DNA of 64,000 bases from Ruminococcaceae bacterium UBA6353 (GTDB lineage: Bacteria; Bacillota; Clostridia; Oscillospirales; Acutalibacteraceae), in NCBI GenBank assembly GCA_002437905.1, contig DJRT01000023.1, positions 124,001-188,000 on the forward strand, read 5' to 3'. The translations under genes were made by a program, and so were the position numbers. The notes below the pieces were generated by a model. It saw only the letters and a program-made list of their open reading frames with translations. It ran no database searches and was not told the origin of the DNA. This document shows, piece after piece, positions 16,596 through 24,932 of the stretch. How positions within the stretch are numbered: the first letter of the stretch is position 1; each line of letters starts with the position of its first letter.

Positions 16596-18548
16596 ATGTT
16601 GGATTTTATACGGGTGGCTGCCGCAGTACCGGAGGTTTCCGTGGGCAATGTGACGGAAAATGTCCGCCGCATGATCGAAAAAGCACAGCAGGCCGCAGAA
16701 AAGCGGCCGCAGCTGACGGTATTCCCGGAGCTGTCGCTCACCGGCTATACCTGCGGCGACCTGTTCTTCCAGCAGACGCTGCTGGAGGCTGCGCGGCAGG
16801 GTCTGCGGGATCTGCTGCAGGCCAGCGAAAGCCTGCAGAGCATACTGGCGGTCGGGCTGCCGCTGGAGCTGCGCGGCGGGCTGTATAACTGCGCCGCCAT
16901 CCTGTACGGCGGCCGGCTGTACGGCCTTGTGGCCAAGACCTATATTCCGAATTACAATGAATTCTACGAGCAGCGGTGGTTCTCCTCCGCGGCGCAGCTG
17001 CCGGTCACCGAACTGTCGGCAGCCGAGCTGGGGCTTGCCGACCGGCAGGCCGAGCCGGTGCCGGTGGGACAGGGGCTGCTGTTCGATACCGGAAGCTTCG
17101 TTTTCGGTGCCGAGGTCTGCGAGGATCTGTGGGCGACCATCCCGCCGAGCAGCCAGCTGGCTCTCGGCGGCGCCGAGGTTGTGATCAACCTTTCCGCCAG
17201 CAATGAGACCATTTCCAAGCGCCGGTATCGCCGGGCGCTGGTACAGCAGCAGTCGGCCGCCCAGCTTACCGCCTATGTGTATGTTTCCGCCGGCTGCACC
17301 GAATCCACCACCGATCTGATCTTCTCCGGCCACAGCCTTGTGTGCGAAAACGGCCGTCTGCTGGCCGAAAACACCCACACCATCGACAGTGACTATCTGC
17401 TATACAGCGACATCGACCTGGGCAAGCTGCGCACCGACCGCCGCAAGATCAAGACCTTCGCGCAAAGCGCCGCCCTGTGCGGCACCCCCTGCCGGCGGGT
17501 CGCCATCCCCTGCCCCGCCGCAGAGAATGACCTGGCCTTTTATCCGGTGGAAAAGCTGCCGTTTGTTCCCAATGTCCGGCGTGACCGCGCCGAGCGCTGC
17601 ATGGGCATCTTCGAGATGCAGGTGCTGGGGCTGAAAAAGCGCATGGATATTACCCGCTCCCGCCCGATCATCGGCGTTTCCGGCGGCCTGGATTCCACCC
17701 TGGCGCTGCTGGTGTGCACCGAGGCTGCGCGCCGCGCCGGGCGGCCAGCGGCCGATGTGGTGGGCGTGACCATGCCGTGCTTCGGCACCACTGACCGCAC
17801 CTACCGCAATTCCCTTACCCTGATGCAGCAGCTGGGCGTTACCTGCCGGGAGATCCCCATCCGTGCCGCCGTGGAGCAGCATTTCCGGGATATCGGGCAC
17901 GATCCGGCCAGGCTGGATCTGACCTATGAAAATGCCCAGGCACGGGAGCGCACGCAGGTGCTGATGGATGTGGCCGGGGAGCTGGGCGGCTTTGTGGCCG
18001 GCACCGGTGACCTCAGTGAGCTGGCGCTGGGCTGGTGCACCTACAATGCCGACCACATGAGCATGTACGGGGTCAATTGCGGCGTACCCAAGACGCTGGT
18101 CCGCTGGATGATCGACAGCATTATGGAGGAAAATATCTTCCCCGGCTGCGGCGAGGTGCTGCGGGATATCCTGGATACCCCCATCAGCCCGGAGCTGCTG
18201 CCCCCCGATGAAAAGGGACAGATCGCCCAGCAGACCGAGGAGATTGTCGGGCCATACGCCCTGCACGATTTCTTCCTGTATTATGTTGTGCGCTACGGCT
18301 TTGCCCCTGAAAAGATCTATACGCTGGCATGCAAAGCCTTTGCCGACGATTTTCCCCGTGCCACCATAAAAAAATGGCTGGTCTCCTTCTATCGCCGCTT
18401 CTTCACCCAGCAGTTCAAGCGCAGCTGCCTGCCGGACGGCGTTAAGATTGGCAGCATCTGCCTGTCTCCCCGCGGCGATTGGCGGATGCCGAGCGATGCC
18501 GCCGCTGCCGAATGGCTGCGCCGCGCCGAGGCTTTGCCCACCGAATGA
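16596..18548 (+). CDS. nadE: Glutamine-dependent NAD+ synthetase
   Basis: This 650-residue enzyme makes NAD from nicotinate adenine dinucleotide, ATP and glutamine. The N-terminal nitrilase domain (1-270) releases ammonia with the triad Glu45, Lys114 and Cys175. The C-terminal synthetase domain has the pyrophosphate loop SGGLDS at 362-367 and the conserved GTGDLSELALGW segment. Length and domain order match the bacterial two-domain form. ATG 16596 has CAGGAGG upstream and lies 35 bases after the promoter; any longer frame would overlap that promoter. It is monocistronic and shares a bidirectional terminator with the convergent operon. Confidence 0.96.
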   Translation: MLDFIRVAAAVPEVSVGNVTENVRRMIEKAQQAAEKRPQLTVFPELSLTGYTCGDLFFQQTLLEAARQGLRDLLQASESLQSILAVGLPLELRGGLYNCAAILYGGRLYGLVAKTYIPNYNEFYEQRWFSSAAQLPVTELSAAELGLADRQAEPVPVGQGLLFDTGSFVFGAEVCEDLWATIPPSSQLALGGAEVVINLSASNETISKRRYRRALVQQQSAAQLTAYVYVSAGCTESTTDLIFSGHSLVCENGRLLAENTHTIDSDYLLYSDIDLGKLRTDRRKIKTFAQSAALCGTPCRRVAIPCPAAENDLAFYPVEKLPFVPNVRRDRAERCMGIFEMQVLGLKKRMDITRSRPIIGVSGGLDSTLALLVCTEAARRAGRPAADVVGVTMPCFGTTDRTYRNSLTLMQQLGVTCREIPIRAAVEQHFRDIGHDPARLDLTYENAQARERTQVLMDVAGELGGFVAGTGDLSELALGWCTYNADHMSMYGVNCGVPKTLVRWMIDSIMEENIFPGCGEVLRDILDTPISPELLPPDEKGQIAQQTEEIVGPYALHDFFLYYVVRYGFAPEKIYTLACKAFADDFPRATIKKWLVSFYRRFFTQQFKRSCLPDGVKIGSICLSPRGDWRMPSDAAAAEWLRRAEALPTE

Positions 18549-18583
18549 TTTTTCCGCTTTCCCTATCGACAATAGACAAAAAG

Positions 18584-18633
18584 CTGTCCGGGCTGAATCG
18601 GCTGATCGCCGATCCCGCCCGGACAGTTTGTTT
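18584..18633. terminator. Bidirectional terminator between nadE and the MMPL operon
   Basis: CTGTCCGGGC (18584-18593) pairs with GCCCGGACAG (18617-18626), with an inner ATCGGC/GCCGAT hairpin. TTTGTTT follows on the plus strand and CTTTTTGTCT on the minus strand. Confidence 0.9.
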
Positions 18634-18650
18634 GGAGGAAGTAAGCGGTT

Positions 18651-20594
18651 TTATTCGCCGATGGCATCGGTCCGGTAGATGAATTTCACCTGACCGTCCA
18701 TGCTGTCGGAAAGGCCGGAGAAGGATTGATAGCTCTTGGAGACCTCCACCGTCGCCTTAATACGGGTCACCAGACCGCCGAGGTCACCGTTCACGGCATC
18801 CACCAGCCTCTGCACGCCCTTTTCGTTAAATTCCTTCAGGCCACCGGAGAGCTGCATGGCGCCGTCGCGCAGCTGGATCACCCCCTGCGTCAGTGCCGGT
18901 GCGCCGTCCTTGAGCTGCAGCACACCGTCATACAGCTCCGCAGCCCCCTTGGAAAGCTCCGCCGTGCCGGCCTTCAGCGTCGCGGCGCCATCCTTGGCAC
19001 TGCTCACGCCGGCCGTGTACTCCTGCACGCCGGTATAGAATTCGTGGTAGCTGTCCAGTCCCGCAATCGCCTCTGTGATCTGCGGCTGTAGCGTCTGCCT
19101 GGCCAGCGAGAGGTATAGCGCCTTCACAGTCGCCTGCCCGGTCGGTGTTGCCACGGCTGCCGCCGCATCCTGCAGCACTTTCGCGCTGGCCTTGTCACCC
19201 AGCTGCGCCTTGTAGAGGATCGCACCGATCTCCTGCATGGCCTGCTCCGTGGTCTGGCCGACCGCCAGCCGCTGCGCCAGCAGCAGCTTGACCGGTTCAT
19301 AATAGCCCTGCGGCACATTTGCATCCGCCAGCTTTTGCTCCAGCACGGTCTTGGCCATCGCCTCCAGCACCGCACTCTGCTGCGCATCCGGGCTCTGCAG
19401 CAGAGCTGTCAGCACGGTCGTGTAGTTGTCGATCGTCAGCGTTTCCACCGTCAGACCGTTCTGCGCCAGCTGGCTTTCCACCGAGCGCAGCAGCGTATCA
19501 AACACGGTGGCAGCACCGGCGTTCAGCTTGTCATTATTCTCACTCAGCGTGGTCAGACCGGCCAGCAGTGCGGCTGTACCGCTGTCCACCTGTCCGGCGC
19601 CATCCTTCAGCTTGGCTGCGCCGGTGGCCAGCTGGTCGATGCCGGAAATCAGCGTACCGGACTTTTCCAGCAGGGTACACAGGCCATTGTACAGCGCGGA
19701 GGAGCCGTTCATCAGCTGATCCATGGCATCGGTCAGCTCCTTCAGGGAGGCTGTCAGCTTTTCGGTGGAGTCCAGCTTGTCGGCATCCACCTGGTTGAAC
19801 AGCTCATTGGTAGCAATGGTCACCGTATTGGTCATAGCGAAGTTCTGCACATCCGCCGTGATCTCAACATACGAGGGGATCTCCAGCTTATCCGCCGAAA
19901 TCCGCAGGTTTTCCTGCAGGCCGGGGAAGGCGATACCGACCACGGCGGTGTGGCTGCCGTCATTCAGCAGCTTGCCATTGGACACCTCCACATTGGTGAA
20001 CGCATCGCTGTCCAACAGCATACCGGTCAGCATGGCGAAGGGAACATAGATCGTCTCCTGCTTGCCGTCGATGGTCACTGTCTGGTACTGGTTATTGCGG
20101 TAATCGTACCGGATGGTCACCTTGCCGCTTTTGCCGGCCAGCTCCTCGGCGCTGATGGCCTTGCCGTCCAGCTTATACGAAACGGACAGCGTGACCGGCA
20201 GCTCCTTCTGCACAGTGCCCTGGCAGTAGATATCCTTGCCCTGTGCATCCCATACACGCATATTGTCCCCATTCATGGTGTAGCTTTCGCTGCCTTTTAC
20301 ATTCTCCACATCCGTCAGCACGGAGCTGTCCTCCAGCGTGGCGCTGCCAAGGGCATTCTTGATCCAATCGCTGACGATGATCTTCTTTACGCTGCCGTCC
20401 GCGCCGGCCAGCACATACACGGTCTCGTCCTTTTGGTTGGTCGCTGCGGCGGTCGTATCCGCGGAGGCCGTGGTCTCCGTCTCCTGCGCCGGCTGGCTGT
20501 TCGCCGCACCGGTGGCGTAAACCGCCACACCGGCGCCGACCAGCAGAGCCGCACTCAGCACAATCGCCAGCGGCTTGAGCATTTTGGTTTTCAT
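18651..20594 (-). CDS. Secreted LxxG-heptad-repeat protein, partner of an MMPL transporter
   Basis: The 647-residue product has an N-terminal signal or anchor helix (residues 6-28) and a Thr/Ala-rich linker, a beta-rich domain to about 260, and long helical regions with the repeating pattern xxxLxxG: at about 300-345 (ATGAAKLKDGAGQVDSG) and about 545-620 (AELSKGAAELYDGVLQLKDG). Such heptads (the xxxLxxG family of repeats) are found in YhgE/Pip-like and MmpL-associated proteins. Here there is no C-terminal membrane domain, so it may span the cell wall as a rod anchored by its N-terminus. It is the last gene of the operon, overlapping the MMPL gene by four bases (ATGA). The function is inferred from context only. 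Confidence 0.75.
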   Translation of the reverse strand: MKTKMLKPLAIVLSAALLVGAGVAVYATGAANSQPAQETETTASADTTAAATNQKDETVYVLAGADGSVKKIIVSDWIKNALGSATLEDSSVLTDVENVKGSESYTMNGDNMRVWDAQGKDIYCQGTVQKELPVTLSVSYKLDGKAISAEELAGKSGKVTIRYDYRNNQYQTVTIDGKQETIYVPFAMLTGMLLDSDAFTNVEVSNGKLLNDGSHTAVVGIAFPGLQENLRISADKLEIPSYVEITADVQNFAMTNTVTIATNELFNQVDADKLDSTEKLTASLKELTDAMDQLMNGSSALYNGLCTLLEKSGTLISGIDQLATGAAKLKDGAGQVDSGTAALLAGLTTLSENNDKLNAGAATVFDTLLRSVESQLAQNGLTVETLTIDNYTTVLTALLQSPDAQQSAVLEAMAKTVLEQKLADANVPQGYYEPVKLLLAQRLAVGQTTEQAMQEIGAILYKAQLGDKASAKVLQDAAAAVATPTGQATVKALYLSLARQTLQPQITEAIAGLDSYHEFYTGVQEYTAGVSSAKDGAATLKAGTAELSKGAAELYDGVLQLKDGAPALTQGVIQLRDGAMQLSGGLKEFNEKGVQRLVDAVNGDLGGLVTRIKATVEVSKSYQSFSGLSDSMDGQVKFIYRTDAIGE

Positions 20595-22687
20595 CGTGAC
20601 ATTACCTCCGTTTTCTTTTTCAGCAGATGCGGCATACCGTAGGTGGTCAGGCAGATCAGGCGGTCACACAGCAGCAGCAGCGCCGGCAGGATGAAGATGA
20701 CCAGCAGCATACTGACAATGGCGCCCCGCGCCATCAGCATACACATCGAGCTGATGATGTCGATATCGGAATACACAGCCACACCGAAGGTGGCGGCAAA
20801 CAGCCCCAGACCGGAAACCAGGATGGAGGGGATCGACGCGGCCAGCGCCGTGCCGACGCTCTGCCGCTTATCCTGCCCGCTCAGGCGTTCGCTCTTATAC
20901 CGGGTGGTCATCAGAATGGCGTAGTCCACCGTAGCGCCCAGCTGGATGGTGCTGATGCAGATCGGCGCAATAAACGGCAGCGACTGTCCCAAATAGTGCG
21001 GCAGACCAAGATTGATAAAGATGGCCAGCTCGATCACCGCGATCAGGATGAACGGCAGGGAGAAGCTCTTTTCCACCAGGGCAATGATGACGAAGATCGC
21101 GATGATGGACACCGCATTCACCACCTGGAAGTCATGGTTGGTGGTCTCGATCATATCCTTCATGCAGGGCGCCTCACCGATCAGCATGCCCTTTTGGTCA
21201 TATTTCTTCAGGATGGCATTCAGGCTGTCCAGCTGGTCATTGACCTTATCGCTGGCCACCTTATATTCGGAATTGATCAGCAGCAGCTCCCACTTGTCAC
21301 TCTTCAGGATCTGCCGGATGCTGTCCGGCAGGATCTCTTCCGGCACACGGGAGCCAACCACCGATTCCAGCCCCAGCACATATTTGACGCCGTCCACCTT
21401 TTCCATCTCACCGATCATGCTGCGCACCGACTTGGACGGCAGGGTCGCGTCGGTCAGCACCATGTGGGTGGAGGCGATGTCAAAGTCCTCGGAAAGCTTG
21501 GAGTTAGCGATCACATACTCCATATCCTCCGGCAGGCACTGCCCCATATCGTAATACACTTCGTCATTGGTCTTGGCATAGCCGTAGTAGGCCGGCGCAA
21601 TCAGCAGCGCAAAGATCACCAGGAAGACCGGAAACACCTTCACAATGCCCTTGGAAAGCTTGCTCATGTTGGGGATCAGTGAGCGGTGCTTGGTTTTCTG
21701 CAGCGGCTTATCCAGCAGCAGGATCAGCGCCGGCAGCACCGTAACACACCCCAGCACACCGAAAATAACGCCCTTGGCCATCACAATGCCAAGGTCGCGC
21801 CCCAGCGTGAAGGTCATAAAGCACAGGGCAATGAAGCCCGCCACCGTTGTGACCGAGCTGCCGACGACCGAGGTCATGGTCTCCTTGATGGCCACCGCCA
21901 TGGCCTCCTTGGGGTCGCCGTAGCGCTCACGCTGCTCATTGTAGCTGTGCCACAGGAAGATGGAGTAGTCCATGGTCACCGCCAGCTGCAGCACCGCAGA
22001 AAGCGCCTTGGTGATGTACGAGATCTCCCCAAAGAAATAATTGGAACCCAGGTTGAGCAGGATCATCATGCCGATAGAAGCCAGGAAAACGAAAGGCACC
22101 AGCCAGCCGTCCAGCAGCATCATCATTGCCGCGCAGGCACACACCACCGCCAGGCCGACATAGATCGGCTCCTCCTGCTCACACAGATCCTTCAGATCGG
22201 TCACCAGGGCGGACATACCGGCAACAAAGCACTGCTTGCCCGCAATAGAGCGTATCTCGCGCACAGCATCCATTGTCACATCCGCCGAGGTCGCGCTGTC
22301 GAAGAATACCGCCATCAGCGTGGAGTGGTCGGTATTGAATTCCTTATACAGCGCGTCCGGCAGCAGCTCCTTCGGGATGGTGATATCTGCCAAAGAGGAG
22401 TACCACAGCACCGTTTCCACATGGTCCACGGTCTCCAGCTTGTCGCACAGGGCGGCCACCTCTTTATCCGGCATATTCTCCACCACGATAAAGGAGAAAG
22501 CCCCCTTGCCGAAATCCTCCAGCAGTTCGTTCTGCCCGATGACAGTATCCATATCGTCCGGCAGATAGGTCAGCATATCGTAGTTGATGCGTGTTCCCAC
22601 CATGCCCAGCACGGACGGGATCATCAGCAGCACGGCGATAAGCAGAATGGGTATGCGGTATTTCACAACCGCTCTTGAGAAATGCAT
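20591..22687 (-). CDS. MMPL/RND family transporter
   Basis: This 698-residue protein has the RND-superfamily layout: one helix, an extracytoplasmic loop (about 35-170), five helices with the functional segment TMDYSIFLWHSY, and a repeat of the whole pattern from about 350 with ATVDYAILMTTRY. MMPL proteins in Firmicutes export lipids, peptides or drugs using the proton gradient. It lies six bases after the HdeD-like gene and overlaps the LxxG-repeat gene, so the three form one operon that is probably controlled by the upstream TetR regulator. The substrate is unknown. Confidence 0.92.
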   Translation of the reverse strand: MHFSRAVVKYRIPILLIAVLLMIPSVLGMVGTRINYDMLTYLPDDMDTVIGQNELLEDFGKGAFSFIVVENMPDKEVAALCDKLETVDHVETVLWYSSLADITIPKELLPDALYKEFNTDHSTLMAVFFDSATSADVTMDAVREIRSIAGKQCFVAGMSALVTDLKDLCEQEEPIYVGLAVVCACAAMMMLLDGWLVPFVFLASIGMMILLNLGSNYFFGEISYITKALSAVLQLAVTMDYSIFLWHSYNEQRERYGDPKEAMAVAIKETMTSVVGSSVTTVAGFIALCFMTFTLGRDLGIVMAKGVIFGVLGCVTVLPALILLLDKPLQKTKHRSLIPNMSKLSKGIVKVFPVFLVIFALLIAPAYYGYAKTNDEVYYDMGQCLPEDMEYVIANSKLSEDFDIASTHMVLTDATLPSKSVRSMIGEMEKVDGVKYVLGLESVVGSRVPEEILPDSIRQILKSDKWELLLINSEYKVASDKVNDQLDSLNAILKKYDQKGMLIGEAPCMKDMIETTNHDFQVVNAVSIIAIFVIIALVEKSFSLPFILIAVIELAIFINLGLPHYLGQSLPFIAPICISTIQLGATVDYAILMTTRYKSERLSGQDKRQSVGTALAASIPSILVSGLGLFAATFGVAVYSDIDIISSMCMLMARGAIVSMLLVIFILPALLLLCDRLICLTTYGMPHLLKKKTEVMSR

Positions 22688-22693
22688 AGCCGC

Positions 22694-23296
22694 TTAATCC
22701 TCGCTTTCTTCGCTATAGTCAACCTCGATCACATCGGGGCGCTGATGTCGGATGATCTTGACGGCGGTGATGGCCGTGCTGAAGCTGAGAATTCCCTCCG
22801 ACAGCAGTGTGATCCCAAGCAGGATCATCAGCAGATCGCTGCCGGCACCGGGACGGAACAGCAGCATCAGCCCACACAGCCCACTGACGATCGCCAGCGC
22901 CAGGATCAGCCACCAATCCCGCAGGCCGAATTTCCGGGCATCCGCAGCGATCTGGATCTTGAACAGGCTGTCGGTCAGGATGTACAGCCCCAGCGTGATG
23001 CACAGGAAGTTCATCATGCCGGCCGGATGCAGCAGCAGCACAAGGCCCAGCACCACCAGCAGAATGCCAAACGGCAGATCGTACTGAAAGGCCAGCCGGT
23101 ACAGATCCTTGGAAAAATAGCCAACCAGCCGCACACAGCCGAACACCAGCAGCACGATCCCGCAGATCACGCCGAGCACCGCAGCAGAAAACTGCGGCTC
23201 CACGATCAGCAGGATACCCAGCACACACAGAACGGCCGAAATCAGAATGTACCCGATCTTGGCGGCTCTCATCGGTGCTATGGAACGCGAACGCAT
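22694..23296 (-). CDS. HdeD-like DUF308 membrane protein
   Basis: The 200-residue product has six membrane helices arranged as paired hairpins, with the DUF308/HdeD pattern (ILLIVEPQF, GIVLLVFGCVRLVGYF, LVVLGLVLLLHPAG) and an acidic C-terminal tail ending YSEESED. In E. coli HdeD is linked to acid resistance; the role here is unknown. ATG 23296 has AAAGGAGAT upstream. It is the first gene of the MMPL operon. Confidence 0.87.
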   Translation of the reverse strand: MRSRSIAPMRAAKIGYILISAVLCVLGILLIVEPQFSAAVLGVICGIVLLVFGCVRLVGYFSKDLYRLAFQYDLPFGILLVVLGLVLLLHPAGMMNFLCITLGLYILTDSLFKIQIAADARKFGLRDWWLILALAIVSGLCGLMLLFRPGAGSDLLMILLGITLLSEGILSFSTAITAVKIIRHQRPDVIEVDYSEESED

Positions 23297-23374
23297 ACAA
23301 ATATCTCCTTTCTTCCCGCAGACGCAGGCTTTCCGGTCAAGGGGTTTCCCGTTTTCTCCCCTCGTCTGCCCCAT

Positions 23375-23403
23375 AGTATAGCAGGGGGAACGCCACCTGA
23401 AAA
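23375..23403 (-). promoter_or_regulatory. Candidate promoter of the HdeD-MMPL operon
   Basis: Minus strand TTTTCA (23403-23398), 17-bp spacer, TATACT (23380-23375). The -35 box overlaps the tail of the TetR terminator. Confidence 0.55.
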
Positions 23404-23404
23404 C

Positions 23405-23445
23405 AGACAAAGAAAACCCCGCTGTCCCAAAACTGGGCAGCGGGG
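23405..23445 (-). terminator. Terminator of the tetR-type gene
   Basis: On the minus strand CCCCGCTGCCCA pairs with TGGGACAGCGGGG (one bulge), followed by TTTTCTTTGTCT. Confidence 0.88.
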
Positions 23446-23484
23446 GATAAACTGTCTGTTTTTTGGTCAAACGCAGGCAAATGC

Positions 23485-24072
23485 CTAAACCGCCGGCGGC
23501 GTGGGACGGTCGGCCTCCGCGGCGCGGATACGGCACAGCAGCTCCTCGGAAAGGCCGCGGCACAGATCGGCCACGCGGTAGATCTCCTGCACGGCATCAT
23601 CCTTCATGCCGTTGCGGATCCACTCATACAGCAGGCCGAACAGCTCACACTTGAGCATGCGCACCACAATGGCATGGTCATATGCGCTGATCGCTTCCTG
23701 CCCGAAGGCGGTGTTCAGGTAGGTGGTGATCACATACTCACACAGCTCCATGGTATACTGCTCATACATCGCACGGTTGACAGAATTGTAGATGTGCAGC
23801 ACCGCCTTTTTGTTCTGCAGGGCAAAATGGAATGCCAGATCCACACAATCGTGCAGGGTATTGATGGTCGGATATTTGGCGACCAGGGTATCCACCTCCT
23901 CCTTGATGATCTCCTCAATCAGGGTAGGGATATCCTGATAGTGATAGTAGAACGAATTGCGGTTGATCCCACAATCCTCCACAATACTGCGCACGGTGAT
24001 CCGGCTGAGCGGCTGTTCGTTGAGCAGCTTGAGAAAGGACGCCTTGATCGCCTGTTTGGTGAAGTTCGGCAT
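23485..24072 (-). CDS. TetR/AcrR-family regulator
   Basis: The 195-residue protein has an N-terminal TetR helix-turn-helix (about 5-50: TKQAIKASFLKLL, RITVRSIVEDCGINRNSFYYH) and a helical ligand domain, with a C-terminal region like the DhaS/dihydroxyacetone-kinase-regulator subgroup. ATG 24072 has GGAGG eight bases upstream; longer frames have no RBS. It has its own terminator and lies directly before the HdeD-MMPL-LxxG operon in the same direction, so it most likely represses that operon. No clear palindrome was found by eye at 23375-23403. Confidence 0.9.
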   Translation of the reverse strand: MPNFTKQAIKASFLKLLNEQPLSRITVRSIVEDCGINRNSFYYHYQDIPTLIEEIIKEEVDTLVAKYPTINTLHDCVDLAFHFALQNKKAVLHIYNSVNRAMYEQYTMELCEYVITTYLNTAFGQEAISAYDHAIVVRMLKCELFGLLYEWIRNGMKDDAVQEIYRVADLCRGLSEELLCRIRAAEADRPTPPAV

Positions 24073-24250
24073 AAGCAGTCGCCTCCGTTGTATGGTATTT
24101 ATCCGGAAAAGAGGGGCAGCAGCAGGGTTCGCAGGCGCTCCGGCCACAGATGGGCAGGAAGCCGCTGCCGCTACACGCAGTATACCAAATCCGGCAAAAA
24201 AATGCAACCGCCGGGCCGCAATAAAAATCCCGCATGACGACACAAAGGAC

Positions 24251-24279
24251 TTGCGGCACGGCGCGCACTTTGCTATAAT
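24251..24279 (+). promoter_or_regulatory. Promoter of pth-mfd-ybaK
   Basis: TTGCGG (24251-24256), 17-bp spacer, TATAAT (24274-24279). Confidence 0.8.
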
Positions 24280-24318
24280 AGCGGGTGGTAAAGACAAAAC
24301 AACAAGGGAGTGGAACAG

Positions 24319-24912
24319 ATGCTGTTCGGAAAAAAGGCCGGCGGGCTTGATTGGCTGGTGGTGGGTCTCGGTAACCCCGGCATGGCCTATGAAGGCACAC
24401 GGCACAATGCCGGCTGCAGCGCATTGGCGGTGCTGGCGCAGGATGCCGGCATCCGCCTGGAGAAAAAGCAGTTCAAGGCGCTCACCGGCACCGGCACCAT
24501 TGAAGGGCAGCGGGTGCTGCTGCTGTATCCGCAGACCTTTATGAACAACAGTGGTGAGGCCGTGCAGGCCGCCATGGCGTTCTATAAGCTGCCGGCAGAC
24601 CGCCTGCTGGTATTCAGCGACGATATTGCCCTGCCCGTGGGGCAGGTGCGGGTGCGCAAAAAGGGCAGCGACGGCGGCCAGAAGGGGCTGCGCAGCATTA
24701 TTGCCTGCATCGGCACGGCCGATTTTGCCCGCGTGCGCATCGGGGTGGGAGCTAAGCCGCACCCGGCCTACGACCTGGCGGACTGGGTGCTGTCCAAGTA
24801 CACAAAGGATGAGCAGCCGCTGATGCAGGACGCCTTTGCCAAGGCGGCCGCCGCGGCACAGCTGGTGGTGGCCGGCCGCATAGATGAAGCCATGAACCGC
24901 TATTCACACTAA
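24319..24912 (+). CDS. pth: Peptidyl-tRNA hydrolase
   Basis: This 197-residue enzyme cleaves peptidyl-tRNA released from stalled ribosomes. The active-site residues are visible in GLGNPG (Asn19) and GTRHNAG (His29), and the conserved FMNNSGEAV and SDDIALPVGQVRVRKKGSDGG segments follow. It has about nine extra residues before the usual start. ATG 24319 fits AAGGGAG at 24304-24310; a GTG at 24310 overlaps that site and is unlikely. It heads an operon with mfd (20-base gap) and ybaK, an arrangement common in Firmicutes. Confidence 0.97.
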   Translation: MLFGKKAGGLDWLVVGLGNPGMAYEGTRHNAGCSALAVLAQDAGIRLEKKQFKALTGTGTIEGQRVLLLYPQTFMNNSGEAVQAAMAFYKLPADRLLVFSDDIALPVGQVRVRKKGSDGGQKGLRSIIACIGTADFARVRIGVGAKPHPAYDLADWVLSKYTKDEQPLMQDAFAKAAAAAQLVVAGRIDEAMNRYSH

Positions 24913-24932
24913 ACCGTATCGGGGAGCCATAC

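Noticed and set aside
23405..23416. AGACAAAG near the tetR-type terminator as a third copy of the small repeat
   Set aside because: Only the first seven or eight bases agree. The GCAATCGGGG core is absent, and the sequence is part of the terminator tail.
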